Assembly (NCBI GenBank): GCA_937926545.1 | Contig: CALAZW010000087.1 | Location: 1 to 64,000 of the forward strand | DNA length: 64,000 bases | DNA from: an uncultured Helcococcus sp. | GTDB lineage: Bacteria > Bacillota > Clostridia > Tissierellales > Peptoniphilaceae | Direction: 5' to 3' | Shown here: positions 15,965-24,239 of the stretch, piece after piece | Numbering within the stretch: position 1 is the stretch's first letter | How the letters are laid out: each line of letters starts with the position of its first letter | The notes under the pieces: model-generated | What the model saw: the letters and a program-made list of their open reading frames with translations, nothing else | Database searches by the model: none | Told to the model about the DNA's origin: nothing | Position numbers and translations under genes: made by a program

Positions 15965-17971
15965 TTAATTAAATCCTAGTAATAAGCCTACTTGATAGAA
16001 GATAGTAGCTGCTAGCCAGGCAATGGCAAAGGTAAATACTATCATAAACCACATCCACTTTCTTGAATTGGTTTCAGTTCTAATAGCGGCTATAGTTCCT
16101 ATACAAGGTATGTATAGAAGGGTCATCAGCATATAACTATAGGCTGATAGGGGGGTGAAGGCCGCTTGAATACTTGAGGCTAATTGTGCTCCTTCAGATA
16201 CTCCAGCATAAACCATGCCTAGGGTAGCAACAACGGCTTCCTTGGCAACTATACCTGATAAAAGTCCCACACTTGCCTGCCAGCTACCAAAGCCTGCAGG
16301 TTTGAAGATAGGTGCTATAAAGGAACCAATTTGACCTAAAATACTATGTTCACTATAAGGTTCAACTCCGTTAGGAAGAATAGCAAGTAACCATAGTAGG
16401 GATACTACTATAAAGATCAGAGTTCCTGCCCTCTTTATAAAACCAATAACCTTGTCCCACATATAGATTAGGGAGTTCTTCAAGGTTGGCATCCTATAGG
16501 GAGGTAGTTCCATAATAAAGTCTGTAGTTTCACCTTTAAATAAGGTTTTTGATAAAATCTTTGCAAAAATCAGGGCCAAGATAATTCCCACAGCATAAAG
16601 GCTGAATAGGACTAGGGCACCGTTCTTAGCAAAGAAGGCAGCTATAAAGATCAGGTAAACTTCCAGCTTGGCCCCGCAAGATATAAAGGGGTTAATCAAG
16701 ATGGCAATCATTCTATCCTTCTTGCTTTCCAAGGTTCTAGTGGACATTATAGCAGGTACATTACAACCAGTTCCTAAAAGCATGGATATGAAGGTTTTTC
16801 CTTGAAGTCCAAACTTTCTCATGAATCTGTCCATTACGTAGGCGGCCCTGGCCATATAACCACTGTCTTCTAAAAGGCCAAATAAAAGGTATAGGACAGC
16901 CAATAGAGGAACAAATTCAAGCACAGCTCCTAAACCGCCAAAAACACCATTGGCTACAAAGGAAACTAATAGGTCTGGAGCATTCCATGAAAGAAGAAGT
17001 CCTTCAGTAGCTTCACCTAAATATTCAAAAAGTCCAGCGACTCTTTCTCCTAGAACATCTTCCCCTAGGAAGAAGGTTAACTTAAAGATGGATAACATTA
17101 AAACTGCAAAGATTGGCAGTCCCCAAATTCTGTGAGTAAGAACCTTATCTATCTTGTCTGAAGTACTTTCAAAGTCCTTGTCAGGTCTTTTAATAGCAGG
17201 ACCAACCAAGGTCTTAATAAATTCATATCTTTTATTAACAATGATCAAGTCAGAATCCAAGATTTCTTCATCTTCAATTCTTTCTATGGCCTTATTGGCC
17301 TTGTCTAAAAGTCCAGGATTGTTTTCCTTGGCCATATCTGTAATATAAGGATCCTTTTCTATTAGCTTTAAGGATAACCAGTTTTTATCATAGTGTTTAA
17401 CTTGATTGGTTATTTCTTTTTCTAAGTCTATAATTTCTTGATCACAAGCCTGTCCATAACTGATTGCAGGGTAGGAAAAATCAATTTCCAGGGCCTCTAT
17501 GGTGGCCTTTTTTAATTCTTCAACTCCCTTTTTCTTATGGGCTATGGTTTCTATTATGGGCATATGTAATTCTTTGGACAGTTTTTTTGTATCAATAATC
17601 AGTTGATTTTTCTTTGCTTCATCAACCATATTCAAGGCTATAACTGTCTTAACATTTAATTCCATTAATTGTGTTGTCAGATATAGATTTCTTTCCAAGT
17701 TGGATGCATCTACAACGTTAATGACAACATCAGGGCTTTCATTTATAATGTAGTTTCTTGCAACTACCTCATCTTCTGAATAAGAGCCCAAACTATATGT
17801 ACCTGGCAAATCTATTATTTGATATTTTTCATTTTTATATACGACAATTCCCTCTTTTTTTTCAACGGTCACACCTGGCCAGTTCCCAGTGTGTTGGTTG
17901 GTCCCTGTTAAGGCATTAAAGATTGTTGTCTTACCCGCATTGGGGTTTCCTACTAATGCTATTGTTTTCAT
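15965..17971 (-). CDS. feoB: Ferrous iron transporter FeoB
   Basis: The 668-residue protein has an N-terminal G domain: GNPNAGKTT (G1), DLPGTYSL (G3) and NMVDEAK (G4), which recognise and hydrolyse GTP. A helical spacer and two Gate membrane regions follow, with GTGCNVPAI near the middle holding the conserved Cys. It imports Fe2+ across the membrane. I use the ATG at 17971, preceded by AGGAG eight bases from the feoA stop; a longer frame start would overlap feoA and break the canonical N terminus. Expression is probably iron-repressed through two operators upstream of feoA. Confidence 0.95.
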   Translation of the reverse strand: MKTIALVGNPNAGKTTIFNALTGTNQHTGNWPGVTVEKKEGIVVYKNEKYQIIDLPGTYSLGSYSEDEVVARNYIINESPDVVINVVDASNLERNLYLTTQLMELNVKTVIALNMVDEAKKNQLIIDTKKLSKELHMPIIETIAHKKKGVEELKKATIEALEIDFSYPAISYGQACDQEIIDLEKEITNQVKHYDKNWLSLKLIEKDPYITDMAKENNPGLLDKANKAIERIEDEEILDSDLIIVNKRYEFIKTLVGPAIKRPDKDFESTSDKIDKVLTHRIWGLPIFAVLMLSIFKLTFFLGEDVLGERVAGLFEYLGEATEGLLLSWNAPDLLVSFVANGVFGGLGAVLEFVPLLAVLYLLFGLLEDSGYMARAAYVMDRFMRKFGLQGKTFISMLLGTGCNVPAIMSTRTLESKKDRMIAILINPFISCGAKLEVYLIFIAAFFAKNGALVLFSLYAVGIILALIFAKILSKTLFKGETTDFIMELPPYRMPTLKNSLIYMWDKVIGFIKRAGTLIFIVVSLLWLLAILPNGVEPYSEHSILGQIGSFIAPIFKPAGFGSWQASVGLLSGIVAKEAVVATLGMVYAGVSEGAQLASSIQAAFTPLSAYSYMLMTLLYIPCIGTIAAIRTETNSRKWMWFMIVFTFAIAWLAATIFYQVGLLLGFN

Positions 17972-17979
17972 ATTAACTC

Positions 17980-18210
17980 CTAATAACTTACTTCCTGAAC
18001 TAGTATTTTTTCGCAAAGTCCTCTACCCAGGGCTATTTTTGTATTTTCGAAATTTACTATAATAGGGCCCACATCATTTTTTATTACTTTTAAATTTGAT
18101 CCCCTATTAAGACCTATTTCATACATTCTTTTATTTAGCTTTTTCCCGGCATCAATACCAGTTATTTGCAAGCTGTTACCTTTTTTTGCTCCAGCTAATG
18201 TTAAAGTCAT
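17980..18210 (-). CDS. feoA: FeoA, small SH3-like partner of FeoB
   Basis: The 76-residue protein has the FeoA beta-barrel pattern: MTLTLAGAKKG, an ITGIDAG turn, then RMYEIGLNRGSNLKVI and a GP-I-V segment. FeoA interacts with FeoB and affects Fe2+ uptake. It is the first gene of the feo operon, preceded by GAGGTG. Its stop lies eight bases before feoB. Confidence 0.93.
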   Translation of the reverse strand: MTLTLAGAKKGNSLQITGIDAGKKLNKRMYEIGLNRGSNLKVIKNDVGPIIVNFENTKIALGRGLCEKILVQEVSY

Positions 18211-18231
18211 ATAATCACCTCTTTCTAAAAG

Positions 18232-18245
18232 TTAGACATGCCTAA
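18232..18245. promoter_or_regulatory. DtxR/MntR/IdeR-like operator 1 upstream of feoA
   Basis: TTAGACATGCCTAA is a near-perfect palindrome (TTAG-N6-CTAA) resembling iron-dependent DtxR-family operators. It lies ~22 bases upstream of the feoA ATG, downstream of the -10. Confidence 0.65.
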
Positions 18246-18260
18246 TTAATTACTAATTAA

Positions 18261-18290
18261 AGATTAGCATAGCCTAACTATAAAAGTCAA
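18261..18290 (-). promoter_or_regulatory. feoABC promoter
   Basis: On the - strand, TTGACT (18285-18290) and TAATCT (18261-18266) have an 18-base spacer. The two DtxR-like sites flank and overlap the -10. Confidence 0.6.
18264..18277. promoter_or_regulatory. DtxR/MntR/IdeR-like operator 2 in the feoA promoter
   Basis: TTAGCATAGCCTAA has the same TTAG-N6-CTAA layout and length as operator 1. It spans the -10 edge and spacer of the feoA promoter. Confidence 0.65.
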
Positions 18291-18479
18291 TAGATTTATA
18301 GCCTATTTTTATAAATTGATTTTAGAAATAATTTATAATTTTGTAATATTATAATAAACTGATAAATAAGGTGTTTAGACAAGTTTTATAGATAGTTTTT
18401 CAAAAAAAATGAATTAATACCATTGAGACTTATGAAGATATGAGATATATTAGCAATGGAAGGCAATAAAATATTCAAA

Positions 18480-18497
18480 TTGTTAAGGGTTTAACTT
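18480..18497. promoter_or_regulatory. Rex-like redox operator upstream of bcd
   Basis: TTGTTAA-GGGT-TTAACTT matches the clostridial Rex consensus TTGTTAANNNNTTAACAA except for the last two bases. A second inverted repeat, TGTTAA-N6-TTAACA, follows at 18502-18519. Rex senses NADH/NAD+ and commonly controls butyrate and other fermentation genes. This stretch (18291-18669) contains no gene. Confidence 0.6.
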
Positions 18498-18550
18498 ATT
18501 ATGTTAATTTTTTTTAACAGGATAATACGTTTTCATACGAAATATGAGAG

Positions 18551-18582
18551 ATAATTCATAAAGGACTTGAATTATAATTCAT
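18551..18582. repeat. Direct repeat and palindrome upstream of bcd
   Basis: ATAATTCAT occurs at 18551-18559 and again at 18574-18582. The second copy is part of the perfect 12-base palindrome GAATTATAATTC (18569-18580). It could be an operator for a local regulator or a promoter element. Confidence 0.35.
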
Positions 18583-18669
18583 ATTGAGTTAAATTATTAA
18601 CATGAGATGATAAATTTTTATCAGATTTTAATAGGGCATAAAATAAAACAAAATATTAGGAGGAATAAA

Positions 18670-19803
18670 ATGGCTTATTTATTAAACGATGACAGTAAAA
18701 GCTTAGTTGAAATGATGAGGGACTTTGGTGAAAAAGAATTAAAAGACAAAGTTGCTGAATATGACAAAAAAGGTGAATTCCCAGAAGAATTAGTAGAAAT
18801 GGGTAAAGAAATGGGCCTTCATTTGTTAGAAGTACCAGCTGAATATGGCGGAAGTGGACTTGACTATAGAACACTTGCAGCTATCTATGAAGAATTAGGA
18901 AAATATGATGCAGGTTACTCTACTACTTTTAGTGCATCAGGATTAGGTATGAAGCCAGTTCTTATAGCAGGAAATGACGAACAAAAGAAAATGTTCTTTG
19001 ATATTATAAATCAAGGTAATTTAGCAGCCTTTTGTCTAACAGAACCAAACGCAGGATCAGATGCAGGTTCAGGCCAATCAACAGCTGTTTTAGATGGTGA
19101 TGACTATATAATAAACGGTAGAAAAACCTTCATAACAAACGGTGGAGTTGCAGGTGTTTATACAGTATTTGCCCTAACAGACAAATCCAAGGGAGTTAAG
19201 GGAATGTCAGCATTTATAGTTGATAGAAACACTCCAGGTGTATCAGTTGGTAAAGAAGAAGACAAGATGGGAATTAGATTATCAAATACTACAGATGTTA
19301 TCTTTGACAACGTAAGAGTTCCAAAAGAAAACTTACTAGGCAAAGAAGGAAAAGGATTTGGTATAGCAATGAAAACTCTAGACTTAGCTAGACCTTATAT
19401 AGGAGCAATAGCAGTAGGTGTAGCTCAAAGAGGATTAGACGAAGCAGTTAAGTATTCAAAAGAAAGAGTTCAATTTGGTAAACCAATAGCAAGATTACAA
19501 GCCATCCAATTCAAACTTGCTGATATGCAAATTAAGATAGAAACAGCAAGACAAATGGTATCTCATACCTTTGATCTAGTTGAAGCAGGTCTTCCATACA
19601 ACAAGGAAGCAGCTATAGCAAAAGCATATGCTGGAGACATAGCAATGGAAGTTTCAAGTGAAGCTATTCAAGTATTAGCAGGATATGGATACAGTAGAGA
19701 ATATCCAGTAGAAAAGTTATTAAGAGATGCTAAAATATTCCAAATATTTGAAGGAACTAACGAAATCCAAAGAGTTGTAATAGCAGGTAATTTATTAAGA
19801 TAG
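18670..19803 (+). CDS. bcd: Acyl-CoA dehydrogenase, probably butyryl-CoA dehydrogenase
   Basis: The 377-residue cytoplasmic flavoenzyme has N-terminal helical, beta and C-terminal helical domains. Signatures are CLTEPNAGSDAGS near residue 125 and FEGTNEIQR near the C terminus, with the catalytic Glu in the latter. It interconverts crotonyl-CoA and butyryl-CoA or similar short acyl-CoAs with FAD. GGAGG precedes the ATG at 18670; the 21 in-frame codons upstream are not family-like. etfB and etfA follow immediately, suggesting a Bcd-Etf complex, possibly electron-bifurcating. A Rex-like site lies upstream. Confidence 0.93.
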   Translation: MAYLLNDDSKSLVEMMRDFGEKELKDKVAEYDKKGEFPEELVEMGKEMGLHLLEVPAEYGGSGLDYRTLAAIYEELGKYDAGYSTTFSASGLGMKPVLIAGNDEQKKMFFDIINQGNLAAFCLTEPNAGSDAGSGQSTAVLDGDDYIINGRKTFITNGGVAGVYTVFALTDKSKGVKGMSAFIVDRNTPGVSVGKEEDKMGIRLSNTTDVIFDNVRVPKENLLGKEGKGFGIAMKTLDLARPYIGAIAVGVAQRGLDEAVKYSKERVQFGKPIARLQAIQFKLADMQIKIETARQMVSHTFDLVEAGLPYNKEAAIAKAYAGDIAMEVSSEAIQVLAGYGYSREYPVEKLLRDAKIFQIFEGTNEIQRVVIAGNLLR

Positions 19804-19817
19804 GAGCATGAAACATT

Positions 19818-20627
19818 ATGAATATACTAGTATGTGTTAAACAAGTACCAGATACTACTGAAATAAAAATTGATCCTGTAAAAAATACATTGATCAGAAA
19901 GGGTGTTCCAAGTATAGTAAATCCATTTGATGGATATGCTTTAGAAACAGCCCTAAGAATAAAAGATAAAAACTCAGATGTTAAAATTACTGTATTGAGT
20001 ATGGGACCACCACAAGCAGAAGCAGCATTAAAGGAATGTTTAGCAGTTGGTGCTGATCAAGCCTATTTAATGACTGATAGAATGTTTGGAGGTTCAGATA
20101 CTCTAGCAACAGGCTATATTTTATCAGAAGGTATTAAATATATAGAAGAAGAAAAAGGTGAAAAATTTGACTTGGTATTAGCTGGAATGCAAGCTATAGA
20201 CGGAGATACAGGTCAAGTTGGACCAGGAATTGCAGAAAACTTAAAATTACCAGTAATCACATATGTCTTTGAAGCTGAAGAAGTTTCTGACAAGGTATTA
20301 AAGGTAAAAAGAGAAAACGAAAATGGTTATGAAGTTTATGAAGTTCATGCACCAGCATTATTTACTGTTATGAAAACACCTTACGATCTTAGATTTGCCA
20401 ATATAATGACTAAAATGAAAGCTAATAAGGCTGAAATTCCACATATAACTATGGAAGAACTAGGTCATATAGACACTACTAAGATTGGATTAAAGGGTTC
20501 ACCAACAAAAGTTAAGAAAACCTTCACTCCTGACCTTTCTAAAAAGGGAGTTATCATAAAGGATGAAGATGCAGAAACAGCAGTTGAAAAACTTTTGGAA
20601 GAATTAACAAGTGAGGGATTATTATAA
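19818..20627 (+). CDS. etfB: Electron transfer flavoprotein beta subunit
   Basis: The 269-residue protein starts with the canonical MNILVCVKQVPDT and has NPFDGYALE, then an AGMQAIDGDTGQVGP nucleotide-binding segment near residue 125. EtfB pairs with EtfA to take electrons between acyl-CoA dehydrogenase and NADH/ferredoxin or other carriers. Its gene lies 14 bases after bcd and overlaps etfA by one base (TAATG), typical of a Bcd-EtfBA operon. Confidence 0.95.
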   Translation: MNILVCVKQVPDTTEIKIDPVKNTLIRKGVPSIVNPFDGYALETALRIKDKNSDVKITVLSMGPPQAEAALKECLAVGADQAYLMTDRMFGGSDTLATGYILSEGIKYIEEEKGEKFDLVLAGMQAIDGDTGQVGPGIAENLKLPVITYVFEAEEVSDKVLKVKRENENGYEVYEVHAPALFTVMKTPYDLRFANIMTKMKANKAEIPHITMEELGHIDTTKIGLKGSPTKVKKTFTPDLSKKGVIIKDEDAETAVEKLLEELTSEGLL

Positions 20628-21637
20628 TGAGTAATTTAAACGAATATAAAGGAATCTGGGTTCTATTTGAATTATTCGAAGGTGAAGCTAAAAAGGTTTC
20701 ATACGAATTATTAAGCCCAGCTAATGACATAAAAGAACATACAGGCGAAGATGTTGTAGCAGTAATCCTAGGATCAGGCTCAAAAGAAATAGCTAAAGAA
20801 GCTTTAAAAATGGGGGCTGATAAGGCATTAGTAGTAGATCACAAAGACTTTGATAGATATGATAGTGATTTATATACAGATACAGTTGAAGCAATGGCTA
20901 AAAAGTATGAACCATCATCAATGTTAATACCCGCTACCAATAACGGTAGAGATATGGCTCCAAGATTGGCAGTAAGACTACAAACAGGTTTAACTGCTGA
21001 CTGTACAAGTATAGCTTATGATCCAGAAGTTGAAGCAGTAGCTTGGACTAGACCAGCATTTGGTGGTAACCTTATGGCTCAAATCTTCTGTTCAGAACAT
21101 AGACCACAATTGGGAACAGTAAGACCAGGTGTATTTAAGACCATGGAAGCCCAAGATAAGGATGGGGAAATAGTTGAATTTCCTTACCAAGCAAGTGAAG
21201 ACGTTCATAGAATTAAATTTATTGAATACGTTGAAGAAGCCGGTGGACAAGATGTTGACCTTGAAGGGGCAGAATTTATCATATCTGGTGGTTTCGGTCT
21301 AGGTAAGAAAGAAAACTTTGAAATGATAGAAGAATTAGCTAATGCATTAGATGGTACAGTAGGTACATCAAGAGCAGCAGTAGACGCTGGTTGGATATCT
21401 CATATCCACCAAGTTGGTCAAACTGGTAAGACAGTTCAACCAAAAATCTATGTTGCGATAGGTATATCTGGAGCCATCCAACACTTGGCTGGTATTTCTT
21501 CATCAGATACAGTAATAGCAATTAATAAGGATCCTGAAGCACCTATATTTAAGGTTGCAGACTATGGTATAGTTGGAGACTTATTTGAAGTAGTACCTTT
21601 ATTAACTGAAAAGATAAAAGAAATAAAATCAAAATAG
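20627..21637 (+). CDS. etfA: Electron transfer flavoprotein alpha subunit
   Basis: The 336-residue protein has an N-terminal Rossmann-like domain and a C-terminal FAD domain with SGGFGLGKKENF, VGQTGKTVQPKIYVAIGISGA and IVAINKD-type signatures (here VIAINKDPEAPIF). It holds one FAD of the EtfBA heterodimer. It is coupled to etfB by a one-base overlap. The same FAD domain appears again inside the fusion protein at 51636-53552, which is informative about electron routing in this organism. Confidence 0.95.
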   Translation: MSNLNEYKGIWVLFELFEGEAKKVSYELLSPANDIKEHTGEDVVAVILGSGSKEIAKEALKMGADKALVVDHKDFDRYDSDLYTDTVEAMAKKYEPSSMLIPATNNGRDMAPRLAVRLQTGLTADCTSIAYDPEVEAVAWTRPAFGGNLMAQIFCSEHRPQLGTVRPGVFKTMEAQDKDGEIVEFPYQASEDVHRIKFIEYVEEAGGQDVDLEGAEFIISGGFGLGKKENFEMIEELANALDGTVGTSRAAVDAGWISHIHQVGQTGKTVQPKIYVAIGISGAIQHLAGISSSDTVIAINKDPEAPIFKVADYGIVGDLFEVVPLLTEKIKEIKSK

Positions 21638-21661
21638 TCTTTAAATTGAAAGGAGACAAAT

Positions 21662-22084
21662 ATGATAGGCAAAACTATTAATGAAATTAAGGTTGGAGAC
21701 AAGGCACAATTTGCAAAGACAATAACTGAAACAGATGTTATATTGTTTGCAGGTATAACTGGAGACATGAATCCTGCCCACACTAATATGGTAGAGGCAG
21801 AAAAAGGAATGTTTAAGGGAAGAGTTGTTCATGGTATGTTTACAGCATCTATGGTATCCACTATATTAGGAATGTATCTACCAGGACCAGGAACAATATT
21901 CTTGGGACAAGAAACCAGCTTTTTAAAACCAGTTAGAATTAATGACACTATAACTGCTGAAATTGAAGCTGTAGAAGTAAATGTTGAAAAAAACATTGTA
22001 AAATTTGAAACAGTTGCATGTAATCAAGATGGAAAAAAGGTGCTTGTTGGAAAAGCAACAGTAATGCCTCCAAAGGCTAACTAA
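21662..22084 (+). CDS. MaoC-like (R)-specific enoyl-CoA hydratase
   Basis: The 140-residue single hot-dog protein has the hydratase motif GDMNPAHTN (D-x-N-P-x-H, near residue 38) seen in PhaJ-type (R)-specific enoyl-CoA hydratases, followed by RVVHGMFTAS. It would hydrate crotonyl-CoA to (R)-3-hydroxybutyryl-CoA or the reverse. It follows etfA by 24 bases with AAGGAG and is the last gene before a hairpin. It replaces the usual crotonase (Crt) in this locus. Chain-length preference cannot be seen. Confidence 0.85.
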   Translation: MIGKTINEIKVGDKAQFAKTITETDVILFAGITGDMNPAHTNMVEAEKGMFKGRVVHGMFTASMVSTILGMYLPGPGTIFLGQETSFLKPVRINDTITAEIEAVEVNVEKNIVKFETVACNQDGKKVLVGKATVMPPKAN

Positions 22085-22100
22085 GTTAATAGGGAGAGAT

Positions 22101-22122
22101 ATAAGGCGGTTTTCCGCCTTAT
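22101..22122 (+). terminator. Hairpin after the bcd-etfBA-maoC operon, no T run
   Basis: A perfect 9-bp stem ATAAGGCGG/CCGCCTTAT with a TTTT loop. No T tract follows, so it may be an RNA-stabilising or processing element instead of a terminator. Confidence 0.5.
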
Positions 22123-22560
22123 AGATCCTATCATTATCCTAATGAAAAATCTTATTTCAAAACTTTATATCTAATAAAGTAGATTGTTAATTCTAATTAA
22201 CAAATTTTTTTACCAAGTAATATTTTATAAAATCATATTTTTTCTTAAAAAGAAATAAAAAAACTTAATTAAATCATTTTAAAATAGGCTTAAAAGGTCT
22301 AATTCTACCCATTTCATGAAAACCTTTTCATTTGAATATGAACGAATAAGTTCATTTATGGGCTAATGCTTTTAAAACTCTATAAAATGGTTAAAATATA
22401 CTAAAAATATACAAATGAAAACCTTTTCTTGTATATTGACAGTTAAATTAAGATGAGATATTATTGAGGTAAGGTGAATGACGATTCAACTAAATGGAAA
22501 TTCATATGGTTATGCATAATATATGAAAATTGGGAAAGTAAATATTGTATGGAGGGAAAT
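22123..22560 (+). promoter_or_regulatory. Long regulatory region upstream of the SDR-Liv operon
   Basis: This stretch contains no gene but several signals. The 14-base direct repeat ATGAAAACCTTTTC occurs at 22316-22329 and 22415-22428. An inverted repeat ATGAAC-N6-GTTCAT lies at 22338-22355. A promoter TTGACA (22436-22441) and TATTAT (22459-22464) with a 17-base spacer follows, leaving a ~90-base leader before the ATG. The second repeat ends seven bases before the -35. Confidence 0.7.
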
Positions 22561-23280
22561 ATGAGATTTCAAGATAGGATAGTGGTAGTGACAGGTGGTT
22601 CACAAGGAATAGGAGCTTCAATAGCTGAAAAATTAGCGGCTGAGGGAGCAACTGTAATAGCTCTTTCAAGAGGAGAGCAACCTGAAGACTTAGATAATAT
22701 AAAGTATGTTGAACTTGATGTAACAGATAGAAATCAATGTAAGACAGTATTTGATGAGATTGTAAGTAAATATGGGAAAATTGATGTTTTGGTTAACAAT
22801 GCGGGTATAACACAAGACTCAATGACTAGAAAAATGACAGATGATCAATGGGACAAGGTAATAGATGTTAACTTAACTGGTTTGTTTAACTTGACTCGTT
22901 ATATTGGACCCTTGATGGAAGAACAAGGAAAAGGAGCAATTGTAAATATTGCATCTGTGGTTGGAGTTTTTGGAAATATAGGTCAAGCTAACTATTCAGC
23001 TACCAAAGGTGGAGTAATTTCACTTACTAAAACTTGGGCTAAAGAGTTTGCTAGAAAGGGAGCAGATGTTAGAGTTAACGCTGTTGCTCCTGGATACACT
23101 ATGACGGATATGATGAAAACTGTACCAGAAGACCTACTTGCAAAATTTGCAAAAATGACAATGTTAGGTAGACTAGCTCAACCAGAAGAGATTGCTAATG
23201 CAGTAGTTTTCTTGGCAAGTGATGATGCTAGTTATATAACAGGCCAAACCATTCAAACCGATGGAGGAATGAGATTATAA
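22561..23280 (+). CDS. SDR oxidoreductase, FabG/PhaB-like 3-oxoacyl reductase
   Basis: The 239-residue Rossmann enzyme has TGGSQGIG (cofactor, near residue 11), NNAG, the catalytic Ser in NIASVVGVFG and the catalytic pair YSATKGG (Tyr-x3-Lys). These are classic SDR features of 3-oxoacyl-ACP reductases and acetoacetyl-CoA reductases that make (R)-3-hydroxyacyl thioesters. GGAGGG precedes the ATG at 22561; upstream in-frame codons lack such a site. In this locus it would reduce acetoacetyl-CoA to (R)-3-hydroxybutyryl-CoA. It overlaps the hydrolase gene by one base. Confidence 0.87.
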   Translation: MRFQDRIVVVTGGSQGIGASIAEKLAAEGATVIALSRGEQPEDLDNIKYVELDVTDRNQCKTVFDEIVSKYGKIDVLVNNAGITQDSMTRKMTDDQWDKVIDVNLTGLFNLTRYIGPLMEEQGKGAIVNIASVVGVFGNIGQANYSATKGGVISLTKTWAKEFARKGADVRVNAVAPGYTMTDMMKTVPEDLLAKFAKMTMLGRLAQPEEIANAVVFLASDDASYITGQTIQTDGGMRL

Positions 23281-24173
23281 TGAAAGATTATCCTGTAAAC
23301 TATATAGAATTAAGTACAGGTGAAAATATAGCCTACAGACAGGCTGGTAATAAGGATAGGGTATTTGTATTAATACATGGAAACATGAGCTCCTCAGTCC
23401 ATATGCAAGTGTTAATGGAAGAGTTAGAAGATGACTTTACAGTTTATGCTATTGATATGGCAGGCTTTGGAGACAGTTCTTATAATAGACAACTGGATAC
23501 CCTTCATGACTTTAGTAGGGACATAACAGAATTTATTCTTAAGAAGGATTTAAAGGATGTATATATTCTAGGTTGGTCAGCAGGAGGAGGAGCTATTCTT
23601 GAAACAGCTGCCGATATACCTGAAAGAATTAAAAAGGTATTCTTAATGTCATCAGTTGGCATACAAGGATATCCTATGTATAAAAAGAATTCTTTAAATC
23701 AACCGATACTAACAGAAATGATTTATAAGAGAGAAGATATTGAAAGTGATCCAGTACAAGTAGTACCAGTAATAAAGGCTCTAGAGTCAGGTAATGATCA
23801 ATTTATGAAGCTGGTTTGGGACGCAACTATATATTCTAAAGTTAAACCTCCTAAAGAAGACTACGACAAGTACTTCGAGGCTACCATGAAACAAAGGAAT
23901 ATAGTTGATATGGACGTTGCACTAGCTAACTTTAATATGACGAATGAATTTAACGGAGTCGTTGAAGGCAGTGGAAGAATGGATAAGATAAAGGCACCAG
24001 TAGTTATTTTACATGGTGAAAAAGATATTATTGTACCTATAGATTTTGCCAAATTAACTAAAGAAAAATTTGGTGATCAGGCAGATTTCATAATATTTAA
24101 AGGAGCTAGCCATTCTTTATTGACAGACGATATAGATAAATTCATGAGTGAATTGGCACCATATATTAAATAA
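23280..24173 (+). CDS. Alpha/beta hydrolase
   Basis: The 297-residue protein has the alpha/beta hydrolase fold: oxyanion HGNMSSS (near residue 33), nucleophile elbow GWSAGGG (near residue 99), an acidic residue in HGEKDIIVP and the catalytic His in GASHSLL near the C terminus. No signal peptide is seen. It could be an acyl-CoA thioesterase or an esterase acting on a precursor brought in by the Liv-type importer; both ideas rest on location only. Its start codon overlaps the SDR stop. Confidence 0.8.
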   Translation: MKDYPVNYIELSTGENIAYRQAGNKDRVFVLIHGNMSSSVHMQVLMEELEDDFTVYAIDMAGFGDSSYNRQLDTLHDFSRDITEFILKKDLKDVYILGWSAGGGAILETAADIPERIKKVFLMSSVGIQGYPMYKKNSLNQPILTEMIYKREDIESDPVQVVPVIKALESGNDQFMKLVWDATIYSKVKPPKEDYDKYFEATMKQRNIVDMDVALANFNMTNEFNGVVEGSGRMDKIKAPVVILHGEKDIIVPIDFAKLTKEKFGDQADFIIFKGASHSLLTDDIDKFMSELAPYIK

Positions 24174-24177
24174 AGAT

Positions 24178-24207
24178 AGTTGATATGGGACTAGTCCCAT
24201 ATCGACT
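24178..24207 (+). other. Strong intercistronic hairpin
   Basis: An almost perfect inverted repeat with 13-14 bp arms (GATATGGGAC/GTCCCATATC core, one G-U pair) around a tiny loop. No T run follows. It may stabilise or process the polycistronic RNA, or be a weak terminator. Confidence 0.6.
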
Positions 24208-24239
24208 ATATATAGTTATAAAATAGGAAGGAAATGATT

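Noticed and set aside
22474..22560. Longer N terminus for the SDR gene
   Set aside because: The extra codons do not look like SDR sequence, and GGAGGG is placed for the ATG at 22561.
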